From assembly GCA_948468465.1 (NCBI GenBank), contig CAOKJJ010000172.1:1-10725 (forward strand): a DNA stretch of 10,725 nucleotides. Reading direction: 5' to 3'. Each line of letters opens with the position of its first letter. Positions within the stretch are counted from its first letter, which is position 1. Shown in pieces: positions 1-6,286 of this stretch. The DNA comes from an uncultured Eubacterium sp. Its GTDB lineage: Bacteria > Bacillota_A > Clostridia > Lachnospirales > Lachnospiraceae. The translations under genes were made by a program, and so were the position numbers. Under the pieces are notes generated by a model. That model made no database searches and was not told where the DNA came from. It saw only the letters and a list, made by a program, of their open reading frames with translations.

Positions 1-170
1 TTATGCGGATGGTGTTCCGATACAGAGAAGCCATTTATTTTTAAACATCATACCTTAGAGGATATCTCCGATCGGGGTACATTCTATTGTCTGGTTTTAT
101 CTTTCCTGCTGTCCGGGGGATTTTCAAAACTGTCATAGAGAAAAAATAAAATATTTTTAGTAAAACCACA
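1..170. other. Left-edge stretch with no identifiable gene
   Basis: Frame 1 of the + strand is open from base 1 to a TAG at 136-138 (45 codons). It could be the tail of a gene starting outside the window, but its translation resembles no family I know and has no recognisable motif. Bases 139-170 are A/T-rich. I see no RNA gene, terminator or repeat here. Confidence 0.3.
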
Positions 171-199
171 TTGTCCGTAAAGGCTATTTTTGGTATAGT
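171..199 (+). promoter_or_regulatory. Predicted sigma-A promoter of the Rpn-family remnant
   Basis: A -35 box TTGTCC (171-176) and a -10 box TATAGT (194-199) are separated by exactly 17 bp. They lie about 48 bp ahead of the ATG at 247, which also has a good purine-rich ribosome site (AAGGAAAGG, about 231-239). The promoter looks intact although the gene behind it is broken. Confidence 0.5.
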
Positions 200-246
200 G
201 ATAGTAACGAAGGTTTCCCTGTATGGTTTTAAGGAAAGGATAAAAG

Positions 247-774
247 ATGGGTACAGATAACTTGAAACAGGCTCCGGGAACGGCGGAGTCCGGGGCGCAG
301 GCTCCGGCCATCCAGCATGAGGACGTGGCCTTAAAGACGGCCTTCCGGTAGGAGGACTTGGTTCCACTGACACTCTGCCTGCTGATGGGCGGGGAGATGC
401 CCCAGAAGGACAGGGTAGAGGAAGCGTACCGGATCATACGGGGTGCAGGTTCTGTTGGGCAGGATGAGCAGGATAAGATTGAGGCAGTATTGTATATTAT
501 GGCGGATAAATTTTTAGAGTCTGCTGAGAAGAAAGAATTGATGGAGGCGGTTGGAATGACAGAATTGGGACAGTTACTGGTGAATAGAGGAATTCAGCAA
601 GGGATTGCACAGGGAATCGAACAGGGGATTGAACAAGGAAGTGAGCAGGAAAAAATAAAAATTGCAAAAAACCTGATTGGAACCTTGGATGAGAAAATGA
701 TTGCGGAAAAGACAGATCTCCCACTGAAAACGGTTCTGGAATTAAAGAAGAAAGCAGCCATCCCTATGGCGTAA
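247..774 (+). pseudogene. Broken Rpn-family (PD-(D/E)XK nuclease / putative transposase) gene
   Basis: An ATG at 247 with a good ribosome site opens a frame of 34 codons whose end (HEDVALKTAF) resembles the start of Rpn-family proteins. A TAG at 349-351 stops it. The same frame then continues to a TAA at 772-774. This second part has a beta-strand-like segment (LVPLTLCLLMGGE), helical sequence, five glycine-led four-residue repeats (bases 589-648) and a C-terminal AKNLIGTL...IAEKTDLPLKTV segment, all typical of Rpn C-termini. The whole span is only 176 codons, whereas the family is usually about 250-320 residues, and the catalytic PD-(D/E)XK core between the two parts is absent. I infer an internal deletion that also left a stop codon. 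A short C-terminal product from the TTG at 358 is possible but unlikely. The palindrome at 775 begins directly after the stop codon. Confidence 0.65.
589..648 (+). repeat. Five 12-bp in-frame repeats encoding G-(I/S)-x-Q units
   Basis: Five consecutive 12-base units encode GIQQ, GIAQ, GIEQ, GIEQ and GSEQ. Such glycine-led, glutamine-rich repeats are a frequent low-complexity feature near the C-terminus of Rpn-family proteins and support the identity of the surrounding remnant. The units are slightly diverged, so this is not a recent expansion. Confidence 0.75.
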
Positions 775-931
775 GGAACTGTAAGTAAATAATATGATAA
801 ACTTGCGCAGGATTTTTCTTCGAGAGTGCCGCTCAAAAATCAGGCGCATAGCGGGCTATGTAACTGATTTTTGAGTGGTGCTATCGGAGAAAAAGACAAG
901 TAAGTTTATCATATTATTTGCTTACAGTTCC
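775..931. mobile_element. 157-bp near-perfect palindromic element, MITE-like
   Basis: The two halves (775-853 and 854-931) are reverse complements along almost their whole length. The outer 30 bases of each arm, beginning GGAACTGTAAG, differ at one position. Another matched block around CTCAAAAATCA lies further in. The centre is CATAGC-GG-GCTATG, so the entire element can fold into a single long hairpin. TAA stands directly outside both ends (772-774 and 932-934) and may be a 3-bp target duplication. The element has no coding capacity. It lies between the end of the Rpn remnant and the damaged-looking start of the next gene. I infer a non-autonomous transposable or REP-like element; the family is unknown to me. 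Confidence 0.6.
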
Positions 932-949
932 TAAGTAAGCTGAAGAAAA

Positions 950-1240
950 ATGATGCTTTGCTTTTCCACAGTAGCGTTTGCTGATGAGAAATCGACAGTA
1001 ATTGTTTCTGACTCAGAAGATGTGTTGCGTCCGGTTGAATTTGAAACTGGTTTATCTATCGACGAAATTGTATCACAAATTGAAAATTCATATATATATA
1101 TGGAGGTGCTTATGGAAATTTTAGGTTTTATAGGAATAATATTTTTTTTCATGGTACTTGTTTTGCTGATGAATTTCAGAGGTAACGCTTGGCAGGATTT
1201 TACAGATCATATTGCTAAAAAAGAGAATAATAAATCCTAA
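950..1240 (+). CDS. Small single-pass membrane protein, hypothetical, possibly 5'-truncated
   Basis: I do not recognise this gene. The 96-residue reading begins with a short hydrophobic stretch ending in AFA-DE (about residues 1-12), which looks like the core and cleavage site of a signal peptide without its positive N-terminal part. An acidic segment follows, then a strong transmembrane helix (about residues 56-77, rich in Ile, Phe, Leu and Val) and a short polar tail with a KKENNKS end. Only a weak ribosome site precedes the ATG at 950. An in-frame TGA lies at 941-943, and the palindrome ends 19 bp upstream, so the original start may have been lost. A better start exists inside: ATG at 1112 with GGAGG at 1102-1106, giving a 42-residue membrane peptide. 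I see no promoter of its own. Confidence 0.4.
   Translation: MMLCFSTVAFADEKSTVIVSDSEDVLRPVEFETGLSIDEIVSQIENSYIYMEVLMEILGFIGIIFFFMVLVLLMNFRGNAWQDFTDHIAKKENNKS
1102..1106 (+). promoter_or_regulatory. Strong internal Shine-Dalgarno (GGAGG) before ATG 1112
   Basis: GGAGG stands 5 bases ahead of an in-frame ATG at 1112. It is much the best ribosome site in this small gene and would start translation just before the transmembrane helix, giving a 42-residue product. Confidence 0.4.
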
Positions 1241-1441
1241 TCTGGATACGCCAGAATCGTAATTGTTCCGATTAACTGTTGTATTTTTTGTAATTTACAA
1301 CACAAAGCCTTTAGTATCATAATCTAATAAAAATAAAACCAGGACGCACTGTTTCTATTTGCTGCGTCCTGTTTCTTTTTTCTCTATATGTCTTATTCCG
1401 ATTTCATGATTCCAATCCGCATAAATTTTTTAATTTCCATC
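1241..1441. other. Intergenic stretch between the small membrane gene and the FAS II promoter
   Basis: No gene is visible. The stretch holds two weak hairpins, TCTGG/CCAGA just after the stop codon near 1241-1256 and TGTTGTA/TACAACA at 1277-1302, followed by the strong terminator listed separately. The remainder up to the -35 box at 1442 is A/T-rich with no recognisable site. Confidence 0.4.
1340..1384 (+). terminator. Rho-independent terminator upstream of the FAS II operon
   Basis: CAGGACGCA (1340-1348) pairs perfectly with TGCGTCCTG (1363-1371), a 9-bp stem with a 14-base loop, followed by a T-rich run at 1372-1384. It ends transcription from the accessory genes and insulates the fatty acid operon from read-through. 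Confidence 0.8.
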
Positions 1442-1470
1442 TTGACAAATTTTCCCAGCAGTACTATTAT
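1442..1470 (+). promoter_or_regulatory. Sigma-A promoter of the FAS II operon
   Basis: A consensus -35 TTGACA (1442-1447) and a -10 TATTAT (1465-1470) are 17 bp apart. The expected transcription start, about 1476-1478, falls inside the first FabT-like operator. This is the only strong promoter visible ahead of the nine-gene run, so I infer a single transcript with a leader of about 175 bases. Confidence 0.75.
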
Positions 1471-1472
1471 TC

Positions 1473-1517
1473 TTTGAGAGTCAAATTATTTGATTCTCAA
1501 GATATTTGAATATCAAA
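1473..1517. promoter_or_regulatory. Three tandem FabT-like operators at 16-bp spacing
   Basis: Three 13-bp sites match TTTGA-N3-TCAAA: TTTGAGAGTCAAA (1473-1485), TTTGATTCTCAAG (1489-1501, last base off) and TTTGAATATCAAA (1505-1517). Their centres (1479, 1495, 1511) are exactly 16 bp apart. From memory, the core closely resembles the operator described for the streptococcal/lactococcal regulator FabT. The array covers the expected transcription start, so bound protein should block the promoter. The presumed binder is the MarR/FabT protein encoded at 9190-9636. The site is predicted from sequence alone. Confidence 0.75.
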
Positions 1518-1580
1518 CAAACACCAGGCAGTTATTCCGCCGCATACAATGAAACGAAACAGAAAATAAAGTAACAGATA

Positions 1581-1616
1581 AGTAAGCAAAAAAGTAAGCA
1601 AAAAAATAAGCACCAA
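1581..1616 (+). repeat. Three 12-bp A-rich tandem repeats in the acpP leader
   Basis: AGTAAGCAAAAA occurs at 1581-1592 and again at 1593-1604, followed by a diverged copy (AATAAGCACCAA) at 1605-1616. They sit in a leader almost free of T and C from about 1550 to 1650, which should be unstructured RNA. TAA triplets recur, so it is not coding. The leader ends with AAGGAG (1638-1643), the acpP ribosome site. Confidence 0.6.
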
Positions 1617-1652
1617 AAAAACAAGAAAACAAAAAATAAGGAGAATGCAGCT

Positions 1653-1883
1653 ATGTTAGAAAAAATCGCGGAAATCGTAAAAGAGCAGTTAAACACAGAT
1701 ATGGAAATTACCGAAGCAACTTCCTTCAAAGATGACCTTGGCGCGGATTCGCTTGATATTTTTGAACTGGTAATGGCATTGGAGGAAGAGTTTGGCGTGG
1801 AAATCCCGTCGGAGGATTTGGAGAATGTCAATACAGTCGGAGATGTCATCAACTATTTAAAAGAGCACGATGCTGCAGAATAA
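1653..1883 (+). CDS. acpP: Acyl carrier protein
   Basis: AcpP carries growing acyl chains as thioesters on a 4'-phosphopantetheine arm and is the common substrate of all Fab enzymes in the cytoplasm. The 76-residue length is standard. The attachment site is the serine of GADSLD (Ser33), followed by the conserved acidic helix ([18 protein letters not shown]) that partner enzymes recognise. The ATG has AAGGAG 9 bases upstream. It is the first gene of the operon, directly behind the FabT operators, with fabK starting 9 bases after its stop. The placement fits feedback control, since FabT proteins use long-chain acyl-ACP as co-repressor. A holo-ACP synthase is needed for activation and is not in this window. 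Confidence 0.97.
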   Translation: MLEKIAEIVKEQLNTDMEITEATSFKDDLGADSLDIFELVMALEEEFGVEIPSEDLENVNTVGDVINYLKEHDAAE

Positions 1884-1892
1884 GGCGGAACG

Positions 1893-2828
1893 ATGATGGA
1901 AAACAGAATTACACAATTATTAGGCATCCAATATCCGATTATCCAGGGGGGCATGGCCTGGGTGGCGGAATACCATCTGGCAGCCGCGGTTTCGAACGCG
2001 GGAGGACTTGGGATTATCGGGGCGGCAAGCGCACCGCCGGAAGTAGTGCGTACGCAGATTCAGGAAGCAAAAAAACTGACAGATCAGCCGATTGGCGTCA
2101 ATGTGATGCTGATGAATCCAAACGCGCCGGAAGTTGCTAAGGTCGTTATAGAAGAAGGAGTGCCGATTGTAACGACAGGTGCCGGGAATCCGGGCAAATT
2201 TATTCCGATGTGGAAAGAAGCCGGTGTAAAGGTAGTTCCGGTAGTCGCAAGCGCGGCGATGGCTAAAATGATGGAGCGTGCGGGAGCGGACGCGGTTGTG
2301 GCGGAAGGAATGGAATCCGGCGGGCATATCGGAGAACTGACGACGATGGCGCTAGTGCCGCAGGTAGCGGATGCGGTGCAGATTCCTGTGATTGCTGCGG
2401 GAGGCATCGCGGATGCCAGGGGCTTTGCGGCAGCTTTGATGCTGGGCGCGGAAGCAGTGCAGATGGGCACCCGTTTCGTAACGGCCAAAGAGTCTATCGT
2501 ACATCCGAACTATAAAGAACGTGTCGTGAAGGCAAAGGATATTGATTCGGAAGTAACCGGACGATCTACGGGACATCCGATCCGTGTACTGCGCAACCAG
2601 ATGAGCCGTGATTACCTCAAGATGGAAAAAGCGGGAGCTTCGTTTGAAGAACTGGAAACACTGACGCTCGGCTCCCTGCGCAAAGCAGTCATGGACGGAG
2701 ATGTCAAAGGCGGCAGCCTTATGGCAGGCCAGATTGCGGGATTGGTGAAACAGGAAAATACATGCAAAGAAATTATAGATGAAATTATAAATGGGGCTGA
2801 AAAGCTGTTAAACAGGGAATTTATCTAA
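1893..2828 (+). CDS. fabK: Enoyl-[acyl-carrier-protein] reductase II, FMN-dependent
   Basis: FabK carries out the last step of each elongation round, reducing trans-2-enoyl-ACP to acyl-ACP with NAD(P)H through FMN. The 311-residue protein has a nitronate monooxygenase-like TIM-barrel fold. Family marks are IIQGGMAW (about 16-23), AGGLGIIG (about 36-43), GVNVML, ESGGHIG with the catalytic-type histidine at 145, and the FMN phosphate-binding segment PVIAAGGIAD...GAEAVQMGTRF (about 165-195). Two ATGs stand together (1893, 1896) behind a modest AAGGCGG ribosome site; either could be used. No fabI or fabV is present in the window. Organisms relying on FabK are generally insensitive to triclosan, which targets FabI; this is family knowledge, not shown here. 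Confidence 0.96.
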   Translation: MMENRITQLLGIQYPIIQGGMAWVAEYHLAAAVSNAGGLGIIGAASAPPEVVRTQIQEAKKLTDQPIGVNVMLMNPNAPEVAKVVIEEGVPIVTTGAGNPGKFIPMWKEAGVKVVPVVASAAMAKMMERAGADAVVAEGMESGGHIGELTTMALVPQVADAVQIPVIAAGGIADARGFAAALMLGAEAVQMGTRFVTAKESIVHPNYKERVVKAKDIDSEVTGRSTGHPIRVLRNQMSRDYLKMEKAGASFEELETLTLGSLRKAVMDGDVKGGSLMAGQIAGLVKQENTCKEIIDEIINGAEKLLNREFI

Positions 2829-2859
2829 AATTTGCGGGAAAACAAGAAAGGATATTTCA

Positions 2860-3774
2860 ATGGGAAAAACTGTCTATATGTTCCCCGGCCAGGGAGCGCA
2901 GTACATAGGTATGGGAAAAGAGTTTTATGAGCAGTTTGATGTCTGCAAGGCGGTCTTTCAGCTGGCTTCCAGCGTGACCGGCCTGGACATCCCGGCTCTT
3001 TGCTTTGAAGAAAATGATAAGCTGAACATTACAGAATATACGCAGATTGCGATGCTGACAGTAGAAGCTGCAATTTATATGGCTATGGAACAGCAGAATT
3101 TAAGGCCGGATTACGCGGCGGGATTAAGCCTTGGAGAATACGGCGCGCTGATCGTATCCAAAGCATTGGATCCGGCGGATGCGTTTCGGATTGTCCGCAG
3201 GCGTGGCATTTATATGCAGGAGGCAGTTCCGACAGGCGGCGCGATGGCGGCGGTGCTTGGACTGGACGCGGCGGCGATAGAAGCAGCATGTGACCAGACG
3301 GAGGGCATTGTGTCTGTTGCGAATTATAACTGTCCGGGGCAGATTGTGATAACCGGAGAACAGGCGGCTGTAGAACGGGCGGGCGAAGCGTGCAAAGCGG
3401 CAGGAGCAAAGCGTGTGATGCCATTAAAGGTCAGCGGGCCTTTTCATTCTAAAATGCTTGAAGGCGCCGGGGCGCGGCTGGAACAGGAGTTTAAAAACGT
3501 CAATTTCCGCCGCATAGAGATTCCGTATATAACAAATGTTACGGCGGATTTTGTAACAGATGAAACGCAGATTCAAGACCTGCTTGTCAGGCAGGTATCT
3601 TCTTCTGTACGCTGGCAGCAAAGCGTAGAACGGCTGATCGAAGCGGGCGCGGACGAATTTGTGGAAATCGGGCCGGGACATACACTGACTGGGTTTATGA
3701 AAAAAATCAATCGTGACGTCAGCGTCTTTCATATAGAAAAACCGGAGGATTTGGAAAACTATGTTAACCGATAA
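2860..3774 (+). CDS. fabD: Malonyl-CoA:ACP transacylase
   Basis: FabD transfers malonyl from malonyl-CoA to holo-ACP, supplying the two-carbon donor for FabH and FabF. The 304 residues fit the family. The N-terminal FPGQGAQ (8-14) is conserved; the nucleophile is Ser90 in GLSLGEY; the arginine-rich RRRGIYMQ (about 113-120) holds the arginine that binds the malonyl carboxylate; and His196 in GPFHSKML is the partner base. The conserved QIVITG and GPGHTLTGF segments follow. The ribosome site is AGAAAGGA, and the gene starts 31 bases after fabK. Its last 14 bases overlap the start of fabG, so the two are probably translationally coupled. Confidence 0.97.
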   Translation: MGKTVYMFPGQGAQYIGMGKEFYEQFDVCKAVFQLASSVTGLDIPALCFEENDKLNITEYTQIAMLTVEAAIYMAMEQQNLRPDYAAGLSLGEYGALIVSKALDPADAFRIVRRRGIYMQEAVPTGGAMAAVLGLDAAAIEAACDQTEGIVSVANYNCPGQIVITGEQAAVERAGEACKAAGAKRVMPLKVSGPFHSKMLEGAGARLEQEFKNVNFRRIEIPYITNVTADFVTDETQIQDLLVRQVSSSVRWQQSVERLIEAGADEFVEIGPGHTLTGFMKKINRDVSVFHIEKPEDLENYVNR

Positions 3775-4501
3775 AATCGCACTTGTAACCGGAGCCGGCA
3801 GAGGGATCGGCAGGGCGTCAGCAAAGCTTTTAGCAGCGCATGGAGCGTATGTATATGTCAATTACAATGGTTCAAAGGAAGCGGCGCAAAAGACTGTGGA
3901 TGAAATTGTAAAGGCCGGCGGCAGGGCAGAAGCGCTGCAGTGCAATGTGGCTGATTTTCAGGCTTGTGCGGATATGATTGCTGCCATTATCAAACAAAGC
4001 GGCAGGCTGGACATTCTTGTAAACAACGCAGGGATTACAAAAGACGGGCTGCTGATGAAAATGTCGGAAGAAGATTACGATCAGGTGCTGGACATTAATT
4101 TAAAAGGCACTTTTCATACCATCCGCCATGCTTCCAGATATATGCTCAAACAAAAAAGCGGTAAAATTATCAATATCACATCCGTGTCTGGCGTACTAGG
4201 CAATGCGGGACAGGCAAATTACAGCGCTTCCAAGGCAGGCGTGATTGGACTTACGAAAAGCGCGGCCAGAGAACTGGCGTCCAGAGGAATTTGCGTCAAT
4301 GCCGTTGCGCCTGGTTACGTGCAGACAGATATGACAAACGGACTGCCGGAACAGGTGAAAACACAGATGCTGGCGCAGATTCCTATGGGGCGCGCAGCCA
4401 CACCGGAGGAAATCGCAGATGCAGTATTGTTTTTGGCATCCGATCAGTCCGCCTATATTACCGGACAGGTGCTGTGCGTAGATGGCGGAATGGCGATGTA
4501 G
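3761..4501 (+). CDS. fabG: 3-oxoacyl-[acyl-carrier-protein] reductase
   Basis: FabG reduces 3-oxoacyl-ACP to (R)-3-hydroxyacyl-ACP with NADPH, the first reduction of each cycle. It is a 246-residue classical short-chain dehydrogenase/reductase. Visible motifs are the nucleotide-binding TGAGRGIG (10-17), NNAG (88-91), the active-site Asn113 in DINLKG, and the Ser141/Tyr154/Lys158 triad in the S...YSASK arrangement, plus the C-terminal ITGQVLCVDGG. The ATG lies inside the 3' end of fabD, in another frame, with GGAGG at 3744-3748 as ribosome site. The length, the triad and the location all support FabG rather than another SDR enzyme. Confidence 0.97.
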   Translation: MLTDKIALVTGAGRGIGRASAKLLAAHGAYVYVNYNGSKEAAQKTVDEIVKAGGRAEALQCNVADFQACADMIAAIIKQSGRLDILVNNAGITKDGLLMKMSEEDYDQVLDINLKGTFHTIRHASRYMLKQKSGKIINITSVSGVLGNAGQANYSASKAGVIGLTKSAARELASRGICVNAVAPGYVQTDMTNGLPEQVKTQMLAQIPMGRAATPEEIADAVLFLASDQSAYITGQVLCVDGGMAM

Positions 4502-4536
4502 TCATAAAAACAGATCTGGAAATCAGGAGGAAATAG

Positions 4537-5775
4537 ATGAAACGCAGAGTAGTAGTAACGGGTATGGGTGCGGTTACACCGATTGGATTAAATGTAAATG
4601 AGTTTTGGAACGCGGTAAAGGAACAACAGATTGGATTTGCGCCGATCACATATTTTGACACAACGGGTTACAAATGCCATTTGGCGGCTGAAGTCAAAGG
4701 ATTTGAAGGAAAAAATTATATGGATTTTAAATCTGCGAAACGCATGGAACGGTTCAGCCAGTTTGCGATGGCTGCTTCCAAAGAAGCAATCGAAGACGCG
4801 GCGCTTGACATAGACAAAGAAGACGCTTATCGAGTTGGCTGTTCCATCAGTTCCGGCATCGGAAGCCTTCAGGCGATCGAAAGAGAACATAAAAAATTAC
4901 TGGAAAAAGGGCCGTCCAGAGTGAATCCGCTGTTTGTACCGATGATGATTTCGAATATGGCGGCCGGAAATGTCTCTATCGCATTTGGATTAAAAGGCAA
5001 GAGCATTAATGTAGTGACTGCTTGTGCAAGCGGCACAAACAGCATTGGAGAAGCTTTTCGCACAATTCAGTATGGCGACTGTGATGTCATGGTGGCAGGA
5101 GGCTGTGAAGCGGACATTACACCGGTCAGCATTGCCGGCTTTACTGCTTTGACCGCTTTGTCCACAAAGGATGATCCGACGCGCTGTTCCCTGCCGTTTG
5201 ATAAAGACCGCAGCGGCTTTGTAATGGGTGAAGGCGCGGGCATTGTCATTTTGGAAGAACTGGAACACGCGAAAAAGCGCGGAGCCAGAATTTACGCGGA
5301 AGTGACCGGGTATGGATGTACCTCGGACGCTTATCATATTACCTCTCCGGCGGAAGACGGGGCGGGCGCGGCAAAAGCCATGACAAACGCAATGGACGAC
5401 GCTGGAATCAAACCAGAAGAGGTTACCTATATTAACGCCCACGGAACCGCGACACACCATAATGATTTATTTGAAACAAGAGCGATCAAGCAGGCATTTG
5501 GAGAACATGCATACAAGCTGCGCATTAATTCCACCAAGTCTATGATCGGACATCTGCTTGGCGCGGCCGGAGCTGTGGAATTTGTAACCTGTGTCAAGGA
5601 AATACAGGAAAGCTACATGCATGCAACCGTTGGCTATACAACGCCGGATGAAGAGATTGATCTTAATTACTGCAGACAGCCGTATGAAGGAGAGGAGATT
5701 CGCCATGCACTGAGCAATTCTCTTGGATTCGGCGGCCACAATGCGACGCTGGCTGTTTCAAAGTATACAGAGTAA
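4537..5775 (+). CDS. fabF: 3-oxoacyl-[acyl-carrier-protein] synthase II (KAS II)
   Basis: FabF condenses acyl-ACP with malonyl-ACP and releases CO2, extending the chain by two carbons. The 412-residue length matches the family. The Cys-His-His active site is complete: Cys163 in TACASGTNS, His302 in NAHGTATHHND and His339 in KSMIGHLLGAAG, with Lys334 nearby. The N-terminal VVTGMGAVTPIG and C-terminal NSLGFGGHNATL are standard. AGGAGG at 4525-4530 gives a strong start. No fabB is present, so FabF is expected to be the only elongation synthase of this operon. In the usual streptococcal/clostridial order accB would follow here; instead fabZ starts 30 bases after the stop. Confidence 0.97.
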   Translation: MKRRVVVTGMGAVTPIGLNVNEFWNAVKEQQIGFAPITYFDTTGYKCHLAAEVKGFEGKNYMDFKSAKRMERFSQFAMAASKEAIEDAALDIDKEDAYRVGCSISSGIGSLQAIEREHKKLLEKGPSRVNPLFVPMMISNMAAGNVSIAFGLKGKSINVVTACASGTNSIGEAFRTIQYGDCDVMVAGGCEADITPVSIAGFTALTALSTKDDPTRCSLPFDKDRSGFVMGEGAGIVILEELEHAKKRGARIYAEVTGYGCTSDAYHITSPAEDGAGAAKAMTNAMDDAGIKPEEVTYINAHGTATHHNDLFETRAIKQAFGEHAYKLRINSTKSMIGHLLGAAGAVEFVTCVKEIQESYMHATVGYTTPDEEIDLNYCRQPYEGEEIRHALSNSLGFGGHNATLAVSKYTE

Positions 5776-5791
5776 ATACTGGCACAACAGG

Positions 5792-5796
5792 TGGAG
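5792..5796 (+). promoter_or_regulatory. Ribosome binding site that fixes the fabZ start
   Basis: GGAGG at 5792-5796 lies 9 bases ahead of the ATG at 5806. A GTG at 5791 is in frame but overlaps this Shine-Dalgarno sequence, has no ribosome site of its own, and would only add MEEKK before the usual FabZ N-terminus. The ATG is therefore preferred. Confidence 0.8.
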
Positions 5797-5805
5797 GAAA
5801 AAAAG

Positions 5806-6285
5806 ATGGCTTTATTAAATGCGTCTCAGATTATGGAAATCATTCCGCACAGACAGCCGTTTATGCTGTTGGATACTATCGAAGAGATGGAGCCTGGAAA
5901 ACGCGTGCGGGCGCGTAAATGCGTTACCTATAACGAGCCTTTTTTCGCCGGACATTTTCCGCAGGAACCGGTGATGCCGGGAGTGCTGCTCGTAGAGGCC
6001 ATGGCGCAGGCAGGTGCGGTAGCCATGCTGTCCCAGCCGCAGATGAAAGGAAAGACCGCTTATTTTGCAGGGATTCAGTCGGCAAAATTTAAGCACAAGG
6101 TCGTGCCTGGCAGCGTACTGGAGCTGGAAGTGGAGATTGTGAAAGTAAAAGGCCCTGTCGGCATTGGAAAGGGGACGGTATCTATCGTCTCGATCGAACG
6201 GGAAGGCGGCATGGAAGAAATAAAAAGAAAGCTTGCAGCATCAGCAGAGATTATGTTTGCCATAGGAAGCGGGGCGGATCAATAA
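5806..6285 (+). CDS. fabZ: 3-hydroxyacyl-[acyl-carrier-protein] dehydratase
   Basis: FabZ removes water from (R)-3-hydroxyacyl-ACP to give trans-2-enoyl-ACP. From the ATG at 5806 the protein is 159 residues, slightly longer than the typical 140-150, with a single hot-dog fold. The conserved [12 protein letters not shown] (about 12-23) and the catalytic pair His50 ([12 protein letters not shown]) and Glu64 ([11 protein letters not shown]) are present. A GTG 15 bases upstream is in frame but lies on the ribosome site. No fabA or fabM is seen in this window, so the route to unsaturated fatty acids is not explained by this operon. The stop is followed after one base by the first ATG of accDA. In related operons accC would lie between these two genes. 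Confidence 0.96.
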   Translation: MALLNASQIMEIIPHRQPFMLLDTIEEMEPGKRVRARKCVTYNEPFFAGHFPQEPVMPGVLLVEAMAQAGAVAMLSQPQMKGKTAYFAGIQSAKFKHKVVPGSVLELEVEIVKVKGPVGIGKGTVSIVSIEREGGMEEIKRKLAASAEIMFAIGSGADQ

Positions 6286-6286
6286 T

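Noticed and set aside
1..138. 45-codon open frame from the window edge to TAG at 136
   Set aside because: It could be the end of an upstream gene, but the translation shows no recognisable motif and the length is within chance for an edge frame, so it is not called as a CDS.
41..437. Two overlapping - strand frames of 110 and 117 codons
   Set aside because: They lie antisense to the Rpn remnant and its promoter, with no ribosome site and no family-like sequence.
1532..1852. 106-codon - strand frame over acpP and its leader
   Set aside because: It is the shadow of acpP plus the A-rich leader, which reads as Phe/Cys/Leu runs on the opposite strand; this is not a real membrane protein.
3124..3150. 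FabD nucleophile motif reads GLSLGEY instead of GHSLGE
   Set aside because: The leucine at this position is, as I recall, common in Gram-positive FabD proteins, so it is not a sign of an inactive enzyme.
5791..5805. GTG start for fabZ adding five residues
   Set aside because: It overlaps the Shine-Dalgarno sequence of the ATG at 5806 and has no ribosome site of its own.
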